A DNA stretch of 64,000 nucleotides, from contig NW_025062477.1 in NCBI RefSeq assembly GCF_000002995.4, positions 10,264,649-10,328,648 of the forward strand, written 5' to 3'. The DNA is from Brugia malayi (lineage: Eukaryota; Nematoda; Chromadorea; Rhabditida; Onchocercidae). The notes under the pieces are model-generated. The model was not told the DNA's origin. It made no database searches and saw only the letters and a list, made by a program, of their open reading frames with translations. The translations under genes and the position numbers were made by a program. The first letter of the stretch is position 1; each line of letters starts with the position of its first letter. This document shows, in pieces, positions 36,668 through 51,452 of this stretch.

Positions 36668-39600
36668 ATGTCAAAATTTGATGCCGTAACACATAATGGT
36701 AAGGTATTTGCGTAATTCTGCGATTTTTTATTTTATATATAGTTTATGAATAGAATAAAATCTGAAATTTTTAGAAGCACTGATATTGTCTTCTTTAGAA
36801 GCTCATGCTAATGTGGTATTGTACCACAGAAACACACAAGAATAGTTTTAGTGCAATTTTAATAATAACCCTGGCTTGGGACTATGGAAAATACGGTGTA
36901 TTTTTTAATATTTCTATTTTTATCAGTTACTCAAATTGTAATATTTGGTCATAAAGTTACTAAAATTTTAAAAAAGAATAGGTTGGAAACTTAATTATAT
37001 AATGAGGCTTTTCATATCGAATATTAATACTTTTAATAAAATTTCAGAATTGCTTGTGGCAATTCAACGATATCTCTCTCAAGGCCCCTGTAAGGAAGCA
37101 GCCAAGATGCTGAAGGATGAGATAGAAAAAAATCAGGTTCTTCATTATTTTTACTGATGTCTAATCAAAATATTTGACAGTCTTAATCCTTAATGTTGAT
37201 ATTTTTGTCGGTTAGAACTTACTGTAATCTGCGCAATGAAAATATTTAAATGTACAAGTTGAAATCCTCATCAACCCTAAATTTTGTCGAAAACTTTCTT
37301 GCTCTAAACTCGTGAGCTTGTTTTCAATTATGAGAACATATTTCTCGCCTTAGTGACAGCAAATAGAAGCTATTGCTCATTTCGTTCTTTCCGACTTGAC
37401 CATTCTGTCTACTTCACTGAACCCTGAAAAGTTGTTGACTAGTACCAGTGACAACAAATTCCTGTTAAAGAAGATTTTCTATACAAAACCAAGGTAGCAA
37501 ATGGCAAACAGTGTTATTCGTCATTGTAATTTTCTGAAGCGTATCTTTTTTCTTTTTTCTTTTTTTTTGGATTGTTTCACTTATTTTCTTTCTCTTTTAA
37601 GACCATTAATACCACAGAATTGTTTTTATTATTTTTACTTCATTTGTTTTATATTGTTGTTTTTCAGTTACTGCCTATGCGATATGATTATAAAGGCAAA
37701 GCTCATCAGCGTTCTTTCGACGATTTTGTAAGTTCATTCATGTGACATCAGTGTTTATTTTGGATTTTTAATGTTATTTAGAATAATTTGAACAATTCGA
37801 TAAGATCAAAATGTTGAAATATGAGGCGAAAATTAGCTTAAATTGTGTGGAAGAATAGAGTTTAAATTATAAAATTGTTTTTTCTTTCAGAGTTTATTCT
37901 TTTTTCGTAGTTGCATTTCCAGAATTAATCGTTTTTCTCTTTTTTCCTAAAGGAAAGATCCGTTATACCGTTAAATGTTTCACTGGTTTCTTTAATCGAA
38001 CGACTTGGTTCTCTGATCACTGTCGCAGTTCCGATTCCTTTGCGAAATCTACCTCTAAGAATATATATGAATAAACCATATGCTTTAGATCGGAAATCAG
38101 GTTTTCTTTTTTTTTTCTGCTCGATTACTGTTACATGTTAACTGATAGTTCGATATTGAAAAGTAGTTTCTTTCATGATTCAGGGGACTTGATAAAGAAG
38201 CCAGCATTACGGATTGCCTTAGGACGTTCGAATATCAGTATGCTGAAAAAATTGAATCCAATACGATCACGGATGGCACGTGAAATGGGTAGGCAAATAA
38301 CACCGAAATATCTTTTGCATAAGGTATGTAATAATTTGTAGTTACTGATTTTTCGTTTAAATTTTTTCTGAAATTTTATATCCTGGTCTTTAAATTTTCG
38401 ATGAAGAAACTGTTATGGATTATGTGAGAGGTGTCAATTTTTTTTTTTATATAGATATTTACTGTTCAAATGCAATAGTTTGAAGTATTGAGCAAGATTT
38501 CATATCTTTGTATGCAAGGAAAACATATAGAGAGTTTCATTTATTGTTTCATTTATTTGCTAACTTGGCTTTTTCCACATTGCAATCATCCAAATAAAAA
38601 TGAATTAGCATAAATAAAAAATTAGTAAGATAACTTTTATAATATTGGAGAATTCACTTCCATTAATATATCATTAACATTTCATTATTTAGCAACTGAA
38701 ATGATTGCAGGATCTTAGGAATAGGCGAATAAACGAAAAGATCAAGATCCTGTAGGGTCAGAATAGTATAGAGATTATTAAATATTATTTTTGCATATTG
38801 TAATTTTTACATATTGTAAACATCTGTTAAGAATTGCGTCTAGTACAATTAAGCGTGCATATATGCGATGGAAGAGAAAAATTTTTTCAGAGTTCACTGA
38901 ATAATTTCGAATTACATTACCGCATTCTTGGCCATCTGTCATCGGTTTTTTGCGTTGCTTTTGATAAATCAGGCTCTTATGTCATTACGGTAATATTTTT
39001 TATAATTGACATTCTTGTTGGATTTATTTGTAAGCTGATTTGGATGATATCCAATTGAAGTTAAATTCTTCAGTTTTGAAGTTCATTATTCTAGACTGCT
39101 AAAGACCAAAAAATATATTCATTAAACTATAATCGTGTTACAAAAATTTCATCTTTAACAGAAATACCAAAATAAAGAGTCATAACGTTTTTTCATCGTA
39201 ATCTCATGATTTAAAATAATTAGAATTTTTTTTTTGACTCACAAGCAAGAAAAGCGTAAATTATGTTAATATTAGGTGACTATCTGATAGTCTAATTAAT
39301 TGATTTAAATTGTTACAAAGGAAATTTAATTTTTGTTAGGATTGGAGTCGTGTCATTTTTCCTTTTTTTTCAGGGTGCTGATGACAATCTTGTTAAAGTG
39401 TGGAATGTACGGACGGGCTTGTTACGTTTCACGCTGCGAGGACATTCAGCGGAAATTTCAGATATGTCCGTCTGTGAGGACAATACGTTGTTAGGTACTG
39501 GTTCCGTGGATAAAACAATTAGGTAATTTGTATTTTTTGAACGTGTCAATCTATTATGTCATTTAAATAATCTTTATAATAATGAATATGGTAACAGATG

Positions 39601-42600
39601 GTGTGCAGTAATTATAATAAGCATAAATGAGGATTTTTGTGGTGGAAGTAATGACCGTGATGATAATTATTATTTTCTAACATTTAATTTAACAATAATA
39701 GTAACGATGACGATGAGAATAACAATAACTGATAATAATATCAATGATAATAATAATAGTTATAATAATAGTAGCAATAATAATAAATTAATAAATGGTA
39801 ACACTGGTAATAGTGCTACATTTTTCTAATTAAAAAGAAATGTGTCAGATGCGCCATTTAATACCAACTCTAAAAGAATGCTTTTATTGTCCATAACTAT
39901 TTCCCTTGGTCTTGTATTTAATTTAACCAGTCTTAAAATTATTCGCATTTTTCTGATTCCGTCATCTCACCATATTTTGTTATCACTATTTTATTACTAT
40001 GTTATCATCATTTGTGATTTTTGTTAACTACTTGGGATCAGTAGATAGGGATTTATTGCAGCAGAAAATTTAAAAATCCCTTTTGCAAGTAATATGAGAG
40101 ATCATTGACATTAATACGATTATTGTCTTGAAAAGTATTTTCCAGACCACGTTTTCATGAGCAGAAATTGTATAGAATGAAAGTGCTGACAAACTGCAAC
40201 AAATACTTTGAAAAGATGAAGGTACCAATCGGAACATATGATTTACACAAATAATTTTGAAAATTGGGAACATAATTGAAAATTTTAAGATTTTAACCAC
40301 TATTTCTGGACTAAAATTACTTTTATAGACTATCAATTATTATTCCCTTCGTTACTTTGTAGCACATTAATTATTGGTATGATCATTTGTTGTATCCATT
40401 AAATACTTGTACTATTGTTTGTAATCGAAAACATTCTCTCTCAGAATATGAGAATCATAACGTATTTTCCATAGAAAGTAAAAGAGGAAAAAGTGGTAAG
40501 CAGATACTACTGGCTAATGTTATAGGAGAGAAGTACTGGTCTTTCTTTTGTAATGTCTGTCGGGTATTCGAATTGTAGTTTCTGTTATATTATTGTTATA
40601 TGAGCGTAGTAACATTCAATAGTTTAAGGCTATCTCAGTGATCCAAATATTGGGCACATCATTGTTTAGTATTATTGGCTAAATTTTTAAAAATTGCAGA
40701 GTTTGGTGTTTGCAAACAGCTGCACCATTAGCTTTTTATCGCAGTCATTCGGCAATGGTTACGCTAATTGCTTTCCTTCCGTTCGTCGATGGTACCACTC
40801 GTTATTTGGTTTCAGCTGGTGGTGATTGTCTTGTAAATTTTTATCGCTATAGCTCTTTGGATCATGAATTTGAGTATGTTTGTTACTATTAATTCTGTTA
40901 GAGAACAGAGTGACATGAATTATAGTATTATTCATGATAACTAACAAAAAAAAAGTTGTCTCAGGTGTTAGTTTTTCTTTTTTTTCTTTTGTCCATATAA
41001 GATTCAAGATTTGCTCTTTATTTTTTCAGAGCAGTGCCGACACGTTTCTATGAACGTACATCATCAGGTGCTCGTATTGTAAGCTCATGTCATAGCCCTG
41101 GTGGTAGCTTAGTAGTTTTTGGTGATACACATCATAATCTCAGGATTTACAAGATCACTCGTGATAGTATTATCAAAGTTAGCGATATTGAAGCTCATAC
41201 AGTACGTTCATTTCTTTTTTCTGCATCCGAAGTTTTATTTAATTTAATGATACAGAAATATAAAGTGGTTTCATATTTTGCTAAAGTTATAAATAAACTT
41301 TTGGACGATGCTCTCAAGGTTGAAATTTTTGAATATTAATTGCTGAGATTTAAGTGCAGCGGATATTCTTATATCTATCTTGGTTTTGTTCTTGAGCATA
41401 AAATATATCCGACGGATAATTTTCAGGATCGTGTTGATAGTTTGGTATGGGCACACAGAGGATTACGTTTTGCAAGTGGTAGTCGAGATGGTATTGCTAA
41501 AGTATGGAAATTTGAATTTAATGATTGGATTCCACTTGTCTTGCAACCTAAACTCAGGTGAAGATATAAGTTATTTTTTTACTATGCATAAAATGTATAA
41601 GTTACCATGTTTTATGGAACAAAGGCTAAGTCGTCGAAAATATGACTTTCAAAATGATAACTGGCTCACCGGCAGTAAAATAATTTAAAAAATATTTTAG
41701 AGATGAAAAGGTTTCAAATTCACGTAACACATATAAGGTAACAATGCTATGTTGGTCATTGAAAGATGATCTTATTGTTACTGCTGGTTCCGACTTCATC
41801 TTACGGGTGTGGTCTTCATTATCCGGCAGTGAATTACGTCAACTAGTAGGACACAAAGAGGATGCTTATGTGCTGCATTCACATCCGATATTTGAGGATT
41901 ACATTTTAAGTGGCGGTCATGATGGCTTTTTGATGGTATGATTTATTTGAGTGATTTGTTTACTTGAAAAAGTTTTAAAGTTTGGGTGTTGTAAATTGCA
42001 ATGCTCACTATAATTTGAAATAACTTCCACAGATAATTTATGATACATAAAAAGAATTTTATAGAAAATTTTATGTTTGGATTTTTATAGGTTTGGAATG
42101 TTTATACGGGTACTTTGGTTAAACGACATCAGAATCTCATCGAAGGATCTGGGTATGGAGCTGTTTTTGATTTTGCAATTTCACCTGATGGTACTTTGGT
42201 TGGAGCTGTCGATTCGCATGGACATCTGTCTATCCTTGGTATTGGAACGAATCAAATGGCTAAAACTACTCCAAAAGAACAATTTTTCCACACTGATTAC
42301 ATGTAAATTTTTTTGAGGATGAAGGGAAAGAAAATGAAAATAGTTTATTGCATTTAAATTTATGTGATATCAAATGGTTGTTTTTTTTTTTAAATGAATG
42401 AATTAAGGCCACTTATACTGGATGAGAATAATTATTTTGTGGATGAAGAAACAGAAATCGCACCTCATCTTATGGGCCCTCCAAGAATGGTTGATGCAGA
42501 TGGTGTTGATTATGATGATGATATACAAGCATTGGTACCTGGACGTGACCTGTTGTTACGAGTAATACTTCATATTTGTTTCTTTTATGCAAGACTTGTT

Positions 42601-45600
42601 TACTTATATAGCTGAAATAGTCATCTATGACTCGTCCATTTTTTCCCTTTATTCTCTTTTATTATAAATATAAAGCACACTTTATGTATTAATGCTTTGT
42701 CAACTAATGTGATATTTCAGGATGATAGCTTGATTCCACAAAATCCACCATGGTTATTACGACAAATGGTTTGCATGTTGCCGAAATCAGCAGTTGAGAT
42801 AAAAAATATGTATCTGACTGAATTAAGGGAGGAGGAAGAAGATACATTGTTACATGAAATGAATCGAACGCGACCACGTGCTGTTTCAGTTATTGAACGA
42901 GTAAATTGGTTTTTTTACTACAGTGGCTTTTTTTTTTTTTTTTTGATGAGAAAGAATTTTGAGATGTTCTTTTTATATGGAACTATTAACAAAGTTTTTG
43001 TTTCAGAAAACTAATGTGATTAATACAGCTTCTCGAAGAAGGAGAGCGGGTAAGTTTTAAGATTTCGTTTAATCTGATAAAATTATTTTAAGTTAAATAA
43101 TCAGTTATCTTATCAGATGCAACAAAAAAATTGGATTCCGAGATTAAATGTATACGATCCAAAGAAGCGATGCTCATTTTTGTTAATAACTGTAATTATT
43201 GCTGTATATTACTTGTGCAAGAAAAGAAATTGAAATTTTGTAGGAGTTCGTTGGTCAGAATGTTTTCCACAGCGACAGCGGAGGCTTCGGAATCAACAAT
43301 TAGTAGATGAAACCGAAGCTGATGATGATGTAACGGAAGCATCCACGGCTGATTCATCATTTATCTCTACTTCAGTAACTGATGACGAAATTTCAAGCGA
43401 GAATATTGCGAGTTCTGACAATTCCAGCGATAGTGATTACGTCATTAATACGCGGAGAAGTGCTGTGAGTTATATCTATAGAAAGCAGTTATAAGTTTAA
43501 TCTTGCTTAATTTACACTGTAAGTTACTTGCCAAATGTGCTACATGTTAGTAAAGAAATATGCAAAGAGAAGAGAATAAATGGAGCTTTCTGGTGCCTTT
43601 GAACGAATTTAACACAAATTCAATGTTTTGGGTTTTTATGTAATGGATAAGCCGTTGAAGTAAGTGCCTTATGAACGATAGTCCAAACAAAAACCTTTCT
43701 TTTGAAGTATTTTTGTTTTGCTTTTCTTAGTCGAACATATGTGGAACGAAAAAGGAATTCTTTATGAGTTACATTACATCCCACCTTTATGAAATGGATA
43801 ATAGCATAATGACTATCACCTTTGATGACTAGTTTATTTAAATCTAGATGGTTCATAAAGTTGAATGGCTTTTTTCTCGAAGCGTATTTTGAAATCTGCT
43901 TTCTTGCTCTGATTAGTTACTTTTTTTGCAGAATCAACGTCGAAGAAGAGTTGAAACGGAGCATGACGAGAGTATCGTTACTCCAAACACTACACCCATT
44001 AGAACAACACGAAGAAGACGTCGACGAATTGTATTATCAGGTATGGTCTCTATGTATAAACCTGATAACACCATTTTTTGCTAAGCAGTTGTACTTAAAT
44101 TTAGTACTAGTTCGATTATTGTCTATCTTGATATTTGTTCTTTTGTTACTTTTTTCATTTTATAGGGTTGATTTCAGATGATGCCGAAGATGTTCCGTCA
44201 GCTGATGATAATTCAATTGATAAAAAATGTGAACCATCCTCTTCAGTTTCACAACTGAATTATATAGATACCGAACCGGGACCATCAAATATCAGATCTT
44301 CGCCCTCTACAGTTGCAGCTTTACGTTCATCAGTTGATAGCATGTCGGGTATTTCTACTCCACATTCACCTTCTGACCAAGACGCATCACCTGTCTCTCT
44401 AGATAATTACGACGCTGATGCAGATTTTCCACGATGGATGCGTCTAACACAACCACTTCGCTTTCCATACATAGCACAAATTGGAGATGAGGTGGTTTAT
44501 TTCAGACAAGGTAAGTTTACTAATCAATCGAATAAATTTAAGTTTTATGATTTTCACCTCAAAATGATAATTGAACGATCCACAAGGAAGTTGGCATCCT
44601 TCCCATCATTCTATATGAGTGCATTGTTTTACAATTGTCCTTTTCACGTCCCTTTTTATATTCATACCTTCTACGTGGTCAGCCTAATCCTTTCCATGTT
44701 TTTCTTGCTAGTTAATTTGTACAAGATACAAGCAATGTATGTGATGACAAATTGTTAATTTTTAATCAATATCAAGACAGATGATTTATATGGAATGAAT
44801 ACAGTTCGATTAGACTTAAATGAGAATTATCTCATTGAACAATCTTATATCTGCTTGTATCTTTGAAATTTAGTGCAACACAACATTCCATGATAGCATA
44901 AATGTACTTGACATGGAAAAGTATTAGGTTTCAAACATGACTTGATACGGTTCCTTCCCTTTGCTTCTCAGCTAGGCTAAGAATAAAAATTATTGTAAAA
45001 GTTTTTTTCATCTGAAGAGTTTTCCTTTATGTATTCATGTTTAAAAAGAATGAAAAAAGTAATTTCTTTTAGGGCACGAATTTTATTTGCATGCTGTAGA
45101 AACAAGAGACTTATATCACGTTACTCATAGGCTCAAACCATTGGCTCAATTAAATGCCGAAGAATTTTGCATCGTTGAGGAAGTTGGATATTTCATCGTA
45201 TTCGATTTAGATTCAAGATTTTGTGCAATTTTCATATATTTGAAATATACTTAGTTTGTGTAGTATTATTCACGATTACGTTGACGTCAAAATGTATTTA
45301 GTATATTCGTTTATTGGGAGTATCAGCATGATTGAGATTACTTAATTACCATTAGCTAACAATTTTTGAGAATCTTCTTGATTTGTTCAATGTATTCAGA
45401 GATATATTTCATCATACTTTAATTTCTTTAGAGCATTGTTACTTCTCTTGAAATTAGTATGAAATTTCAATATATTTCAGATAAGATACCTAAGAAAACC
45501 ATATAGGCTAACAGCAGTAAAGCTTGCACAGACAAATGTGGCAGGTGTGCGAACCGGACTGATATTCTCAGTGAAGTAAATATAATTGTATCTTTTATCT

Positions 45601-48600
45601 CAAAATATTATGTTTAATAACAAATAATATATTTACTTTAAATCTTACGTCGTTTATGTAGGTACGATGATGAATAATTTCTTTTTATATTTAAGTAGAG
45701 AGGCTAGAGAAGAACCGGAGTCTTTATAAATTATTTCATTCTGTTTGAATAACTGCAAATTTTGCTACTTTTAAAAGGTTTACATTTCTCTTTATCGGGT
45801 TGAATTATAGATTTCATGATATGGAAAATGTGCCCGATTTTATTATATTACGACATCTTTACGATGAATCAGTGGCACGTCGTTATCAACCGGGTACACG
45901 CATTGAAATTATTTTGGATAATCATTGGTGGACTGGTACCATTGATAAGAAAGAGGTACATGATGAAGAAAATTACCCGAGGTTTGTCGTTTTACGATTG
46001 TTTGTCAAAAATTATCAGGTACAATTTCTGATGAGAAATTTAGCAGATATTTAAACCAAAGTATCTTTTTGACATAGAATTGAATGTGCAAGCATATTCT
46101 GTGAAATTCCAGATCGAATTGGTACTGCCTTACAGTTAGATGGGATACTGGAGAAGATGAAAAGATGAGTCCGTGGGATGTGCAACCTCAACAACCAAAT
46201 CGACGTTCAGGTACAATTGAAAACTTCATTATTTGTAGACTGAGTCAGAAATGTGATTGAGAAGCATGGATTGGGAAGATGTCATAAATAAAAATAAAGT
46301 TCAATTTTGTTAAGTAAACTGGAATATCCGTTTACTTTAATCAGCGAGGGAGCAGCATAAAGGTAAAGAATTGATCAATGTTATTATTTTATCAGTTTAT
46401 TATCGTCTACTACTATTAGATACCTCATTTTATGATTTCAAGGCATTGCAAGCGAAGAAGATCAAGTACTATTTTCTCAATATCCAGTCAATGAAAGAGA
46501 CTGGATGGGCGCAGTGGAGGGTATCAGTGCATGCTCGAAACGTTTCATCGATGCTGTGAGAAGCATGGAAGATGATCCTCACATTAAACCATTTGCAGCA
46601 CCTGTCAATTTGATTGAATATCCGGATTATTTGTGGGATGTGGATTATCCGATTGATTTGAGTACGATTGTTGAACGGGTCAAAAATAGATTTTACAGGT
46701 TCACTGATTACAGTAATTAATCGCAGTCATATAACTGATATCGATGATCATATATATATATAGCTTAGCAATTTGAATTGTTTAACTTTAGTTCTGTGTG
46801 GATATATGAACTAACATATCTGTTAAAAGATTATTTGGTTAACTAAGATTAAACAGTTTCAACTATTAATATTAGGACTGATATCGTAAGCGTTTCTGAA
46901 ATCTCTATGGAGCTCTTCGTGGTATTTGAGTTGTGACGATATAGTGATGTATGCAGCATTAAATAGTCATTCCGATCAATAGATTTATGTTTTAAAATTT
47001 GCAGAAGATTGGCAAGTTTAGAGCAGGATATTCGCTATATTGCAATAAATGCACGTCTTTTTAATCAGCCAAATAGTGAAATTGTTCGAAATTCAAGAGT
47101 CGTGGTAGAAACACTCATCCGTTATCTTAAGTAACTTTTTCGGTTATTTAATATGGTAAAAAATTACATTCCAAATTTTTATCCATCAAATTTTGCAAAA
47201 AAATAACTCTTTCGATTCTGTTTTTTATCATATGAAAATAAACACACTTAAAATTTTGATACTGGAGATGGTATTAAATGGCAGGGTTGGTTGATGAATG
47301 AATAGAAATTCTCATAAACCAATTTCTTCATTGCAAATAGTTGTTTGCATTCTTATTTAGAATATTTGCAAAGAAAAAAAAAAACGTTTTTTTTTATTAT
47401 ACTACTAATACTTATTTTGGATGAAGTCAAATCAGGCTTAGTGTACCTCAACACTTACTTTCTTGAGTATCGTTTTTTGTGCAGCTTTTAAAGAGATTCA
47501 ATTTCAGTGATGCTCAATATACGGATGCGATGCAGCTGTTTCGTATTCTAAAAGCTGGACAAGATACTGAATTAAAAGAATACAATAATTTGAAGCAGTG
47601 CACCAAAGTTGCAGTTGAAGAAATGAAGGAAGAACCGTCCACTGTTGCAAAGAAGGCAAAACATCGATCGCGTAGTAATGTTATGCCACCGAATCCCTCT
47701 GTTGATCTTCCTTCTGAATGGTATATCGAATGTGTAGATGTGCTACAAGAAGTGATGTCGGAACGAACTTCAACTCATTTTATCAGTTCTGGTGGTGAGG
47801 TTAGTTTCATGTGCTTCACAAAATACACAAAAATTAAGTTGGTTTATCACGATCGTTCGGTATCCATTAGATTGTAATTATTATCTGCACTACGGTGCAT
47901 AGGAATTTTCACACGGATAATAGTTGATAAAGCTTATTCTTTTTGCTCTCTTTTCTGATCTAGTGATCTTGATGATATCTGTAGATTGTTTTTCGAGCGA
48001 AACAAAGTGATTTTGATCTCTTAGTTTTAATTTATCCAATACTTGGTGCACTCTAATTGATTAATGAAATGAACAAAATTTTATAATTTTTACGATCATA
48101 TTTTTGTTAAATGAATTCACTAAATTATAAGGAATTTAGTGAGGAAAATATAGTGTATTGCAAAATTCTTTCTAATTAAAAATAATAAGTGAAGCTTTGC
48201 AAAGACAGTAATTAAACCAGTTCCAAGAAACTTTAATTATCAAATGATATGTTGGAAGTAGCCATCGTTTTTTTTTTTTTTTTTTCACTTTTTTTCAACG
48301 AAATTTCTTAGTTCAGTGGCTTGCGGATGTGTTTTCATCATATGATGACTTGTTAACTGTGAAGCAAAAAGTTATCACACGAACGTATAACAGTCCATTG
48401 GAAGTTGTTAATGCAGTGAAAACTTTGATGCAAGCATGTAGAAATGCTGTTGATAATAAACGGTCACCGGTAAGAATTTTTTGTTAGCCATATTTCATTT
48501 TTTCAGTTGAAGTATTTCCAACTCGAAATATTATTAGTAATTATTCCTGACAGGTATTTTTTTTTACGTTGTCATACTATTTTCTATTCTAGTTTTTTTT

Positions 48601-51161
48601 TTTTTTTTATGTGTGTGTTTTAATCTTATTTTTATTATATTACTAAGGTATGATTGTATAATTAAGCACAACGTTATCACTTATTCCGCGGTCAATTAAT
48701 TGCTCGCAGTTCTTAAGCAGTCCAAGTTTGTTTACTTCAGGTTTTTCGTGATAGCTTAGCATGTGCTGCATCATTTGACAGCAAAATGGCACCTGTTGTA
48801 GCAAAATGGCAACGTATGAGACAGTCAGAAATACCATTAGCTACAAATGACAATGAAGGTCACCATTTACGAAATCGGCCAAGGAATTCACATATCTATA
48901 ATACAAGAAGGTACACCATACACCATCATATTCAACATTATATTAAACTCTTTTAGAATGTCTTATCTTTTAAGAGCATATTGTTTATAAAAAAAAAAAA
49001 AAAAAACTACATTCGAAGAATTCGAAAATAATTCATTAAATTTTAAATACTTTTTCATATTCTTAATTTTGAATTTTACTTCGATTTCGCGAAAAAAAAA
49101 AAATGACATGAATTTCAGCCGTCATGAAGAAAAACAACACGGAGATGAAAAAAATGGAGTGCCAACAAATGCAACCACATCTTATCGTTCTGCGCGGTCT
49201 GGAAGAATGCCAAGCGGGTATTATCGAAATTTAAATAATGGAATATATATGACACATGATCAAGGTTATTATTTACATTTGTAATTTTTTGCGTACTTTT
49301 TTATTTTCTAATATGTAATGCAAACTCCGTGTTAACTTTTTTTTTTTTTAGGTCCTGCAAATTTGGAATCTTTCGGTTGGTCTAATAATCAGGTTAGACT
49401 TTTTTTTTTTCTGCTTCTAATAAAGTAGTAGCGGCAGAATTTTGGCAGCTTTATTATTTCGGATGGTGTGATTGTGAATATGGGAAAAAGGCTGTGCTTC
49501 GAAACTTAATTTAAAGCATGGTGCAATGTTTTTAAAAGTATAATGATGTTCGACTTATGTCACTGCATTTTTACCTTTCTACTTGTGGGTTTCATTTTCC
49601 ATTTGGAAATAAACATTTTGATTAACTAATTATTTCAGGATTCTGGTCGTGCGAGAAGAAATACCACCGAATGTAACCATACAAGGTAGCTGTTGTACTA
49701 CTATCAAAGAAAAAAAAAAAAGAAATAACTGTTATTTTCAATTCTATTTCATTATTATGGAACTTATCCAGTATTTTTGTACATTTTATCATTCAATTTT
49801 ACAGGAATCACCAGACAAATAGTAGTACTGTACAATCAGAAGATCAACCAGGTTAGTTTTTGAAAGTTGAAATGAGCTGAAATTTTCAGTTTTCTTTTTA
49901 AATACTGGAGCCAGCATTTCGAACTATTAACATAAAAATGAATAATAGTTAATTAAATATTCATTAAATGCGTGAAAAGTTATTACCACTATATGTTTTC
50001 TTGAAATATTTTCCTAATTCATAGATACATTTTAAAATTTAGAATAAAAAAATACTGTAATATTAGAATTATTATTTCGTAACACTGAATAAACAAAAAA
50101 TGGAACATATCATTTATGTGCGAATTGTAAAATGCATTCTTATGATTAAAAAATATGCCGATTGAATGACTTAATTCATGGAAATGCTTTATTTTGTTGT
50201 ATTTTTTTTATAGGACCATCGGGATTGCAAAACAAAAATAGCCTGATAAATCTGAGAAGAAGCTCGAGAAAGAGAGAGAAACGTTACAACTTGTTAATAT
50301 TTTGCTCAATAATTATTTCTTTTTTTCTTAAGATATTCTATTTATTATGTAGTATATGGTCCTGATTATTTCTTTTTTGTTTCATTCGTAATTCAGCGCA
50401 TAATGAAAATGTTTTCATCAACTTATATCAGTTACTCAAATAATCTTTGCTGATAGCAGGATTGTAATTTTAGTGGTGCAGTGACAGTAACAGATGAAAG
50501 TGATGAAGATACAGCAAAAGATCGTATTTTATGCGATGCAAGAAATGCAGCTGAAATAGATAATAAAAATAATAATAGTAATGACGATGGTGATGATGAT
50601 GTTGATGATGAGGATGATGATCAGTTAAGCGATTGTAGTTGGAATAAGCGAACAAATAATACGAAAAAAAATAAAAAGTGTGCATCCCTGTTTTTTTTTT
50701 TTTTTTTCTTTTTTTCTGTGTTGAAGAAGAGTAAATTAATGAATTTTAGGAATTTTTAATTTCATTTTAATTTCATGCAAATATGTAAGTGATAAATTCG
50801 AAGATAAATCTATTCTACTGAACAGTAGTCAAAGTTTTATTGCTTTATTTAAAATTAAATTTTCAGCTATCGAAAACGAACATGTGGAAGTCAGGAAAGT
50901 GTGGAAATTACTAAGAAACGACGTCGACAAGCCACACTGAAAAAATTTAAAGAAGACTCAAATTCTGCACCGTACTCCGTTAGTGAGCAGAATTCAGCAG
51001 TGGCAAGAACATATGTGACAAGAAATCGGCAAGAACATCGAAATCATACAGCTACACGAGCAAACGGTGATAGCCATCCGCGGATTCGATTAAGACGATC
51101 CGTTCAACGCAATGTTAATTATAATGAAAATGAAGTTAGTGATGAAGTTGATAACAATTAG
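36668..51161 (+). CDS. BRWD/PHIP-type WD-repeat bromodomain protein
   Basis: Thirty-four exons, 1682 aa (human PHIP 1821): 36668-36698, 37048-37136, 37668-37727, 37953-38100, 38184-38323, 38891-38989, 39374-39522, 40700-40873, 41030-41201, 41427-41557, 41701-41935, 42091-42302, 42408-42561, 42721-42900, 43007-43049, 43244-43464, 43932-44040, 44166-44510, 45073-45197, 45481-45575, 45811-45981, 46113-46210, 46443-46698, 47005-47130, 47496-47799, 48317-48469, 48741-48910, 49119-49264, 49352-49392, 49639-49685, 49805-49851, 50214-50292, 50474-50677, 50867-51161. A nuclear chromatin reader and, by family knowledge, a CUL4-DDB1 substrate receptor. The N-terminus matches PHIP ([14 protein letters not shown]), then WD repeats about 157-547 ([24 protein letters not shown]-type blades, [19 protein letters not shown]). 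Acidic/Ser region about 650-850. Tudor-like region about 860-1060 ([21 protein letters not shown]). Bromodomain 1 about 1065-1190 ([10 protein letters not shown] keeps the acetyl-lysine Asn). Bromodomain 2 about 1230-1370 is degenerate. Basic, Asp/Asn-rich tail. Weakest junctions: 47130/47496 and 50292/50474. Confidence 0.92.
39657..39810. repeat. Imperfect trinucleotide repeat (AAT/GAT family) in BRWD/PHIP intron 7
   Basis: Runs of GATAATAAT, AATAATAGT and AACAATAAC dominate this part of the longest intron of the gene (39523-40699). No array unit is perfect for long. Confidence 0.65.
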
Positions 51162-51446
51162 GTATCGAATAATATCGTAAAAACTCACAAGTATAGTAAG
51201 TAGTGTATTTTGCTTTCTTTATATTCTTCAAATTTTTAGTGAATTTTAAATTATATTTGCATAGATGAAGGGTTAACTGTATACAGATATTCCTACGTTT
51301 TTCTTTTTTCTCTTTTTTTTTCAAAATATATATATATATTGACAAATCATTTAAACTTGAATATAATTTAAATATAAGTGGATAATTTCAAATAAGCTGG
51401 GTGTTCAGATCAAATTTAAATCGGTACGTAGTTTTGGTGAATTGAT

Positions 51447-51452
51447 AATAAA
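51447..51452 (+). terminator. Candidate poly(A) signal of the BRWD/PHIP gene
   Basis: AATAAA lies 286 nt past the TAG stop. It is the first canonical hexamer I see there; chance occurrence is possible in such AT-rich DNA. Confidence 0.35.

Noticed and set aside
39842..40578. Small open frames in the long BRWD/PHIP intron 7 as a nested gene
   Set aside because: Hydrophobic or AT-biased composition, no splice partners and no recognisable domain.
50470..50685. Minus-strand His/Tyr-rich frame
   Set aside because: It is the antisense shadow of the Asp/Asn-rich BRWD/PHIP exon at 50474-50677.
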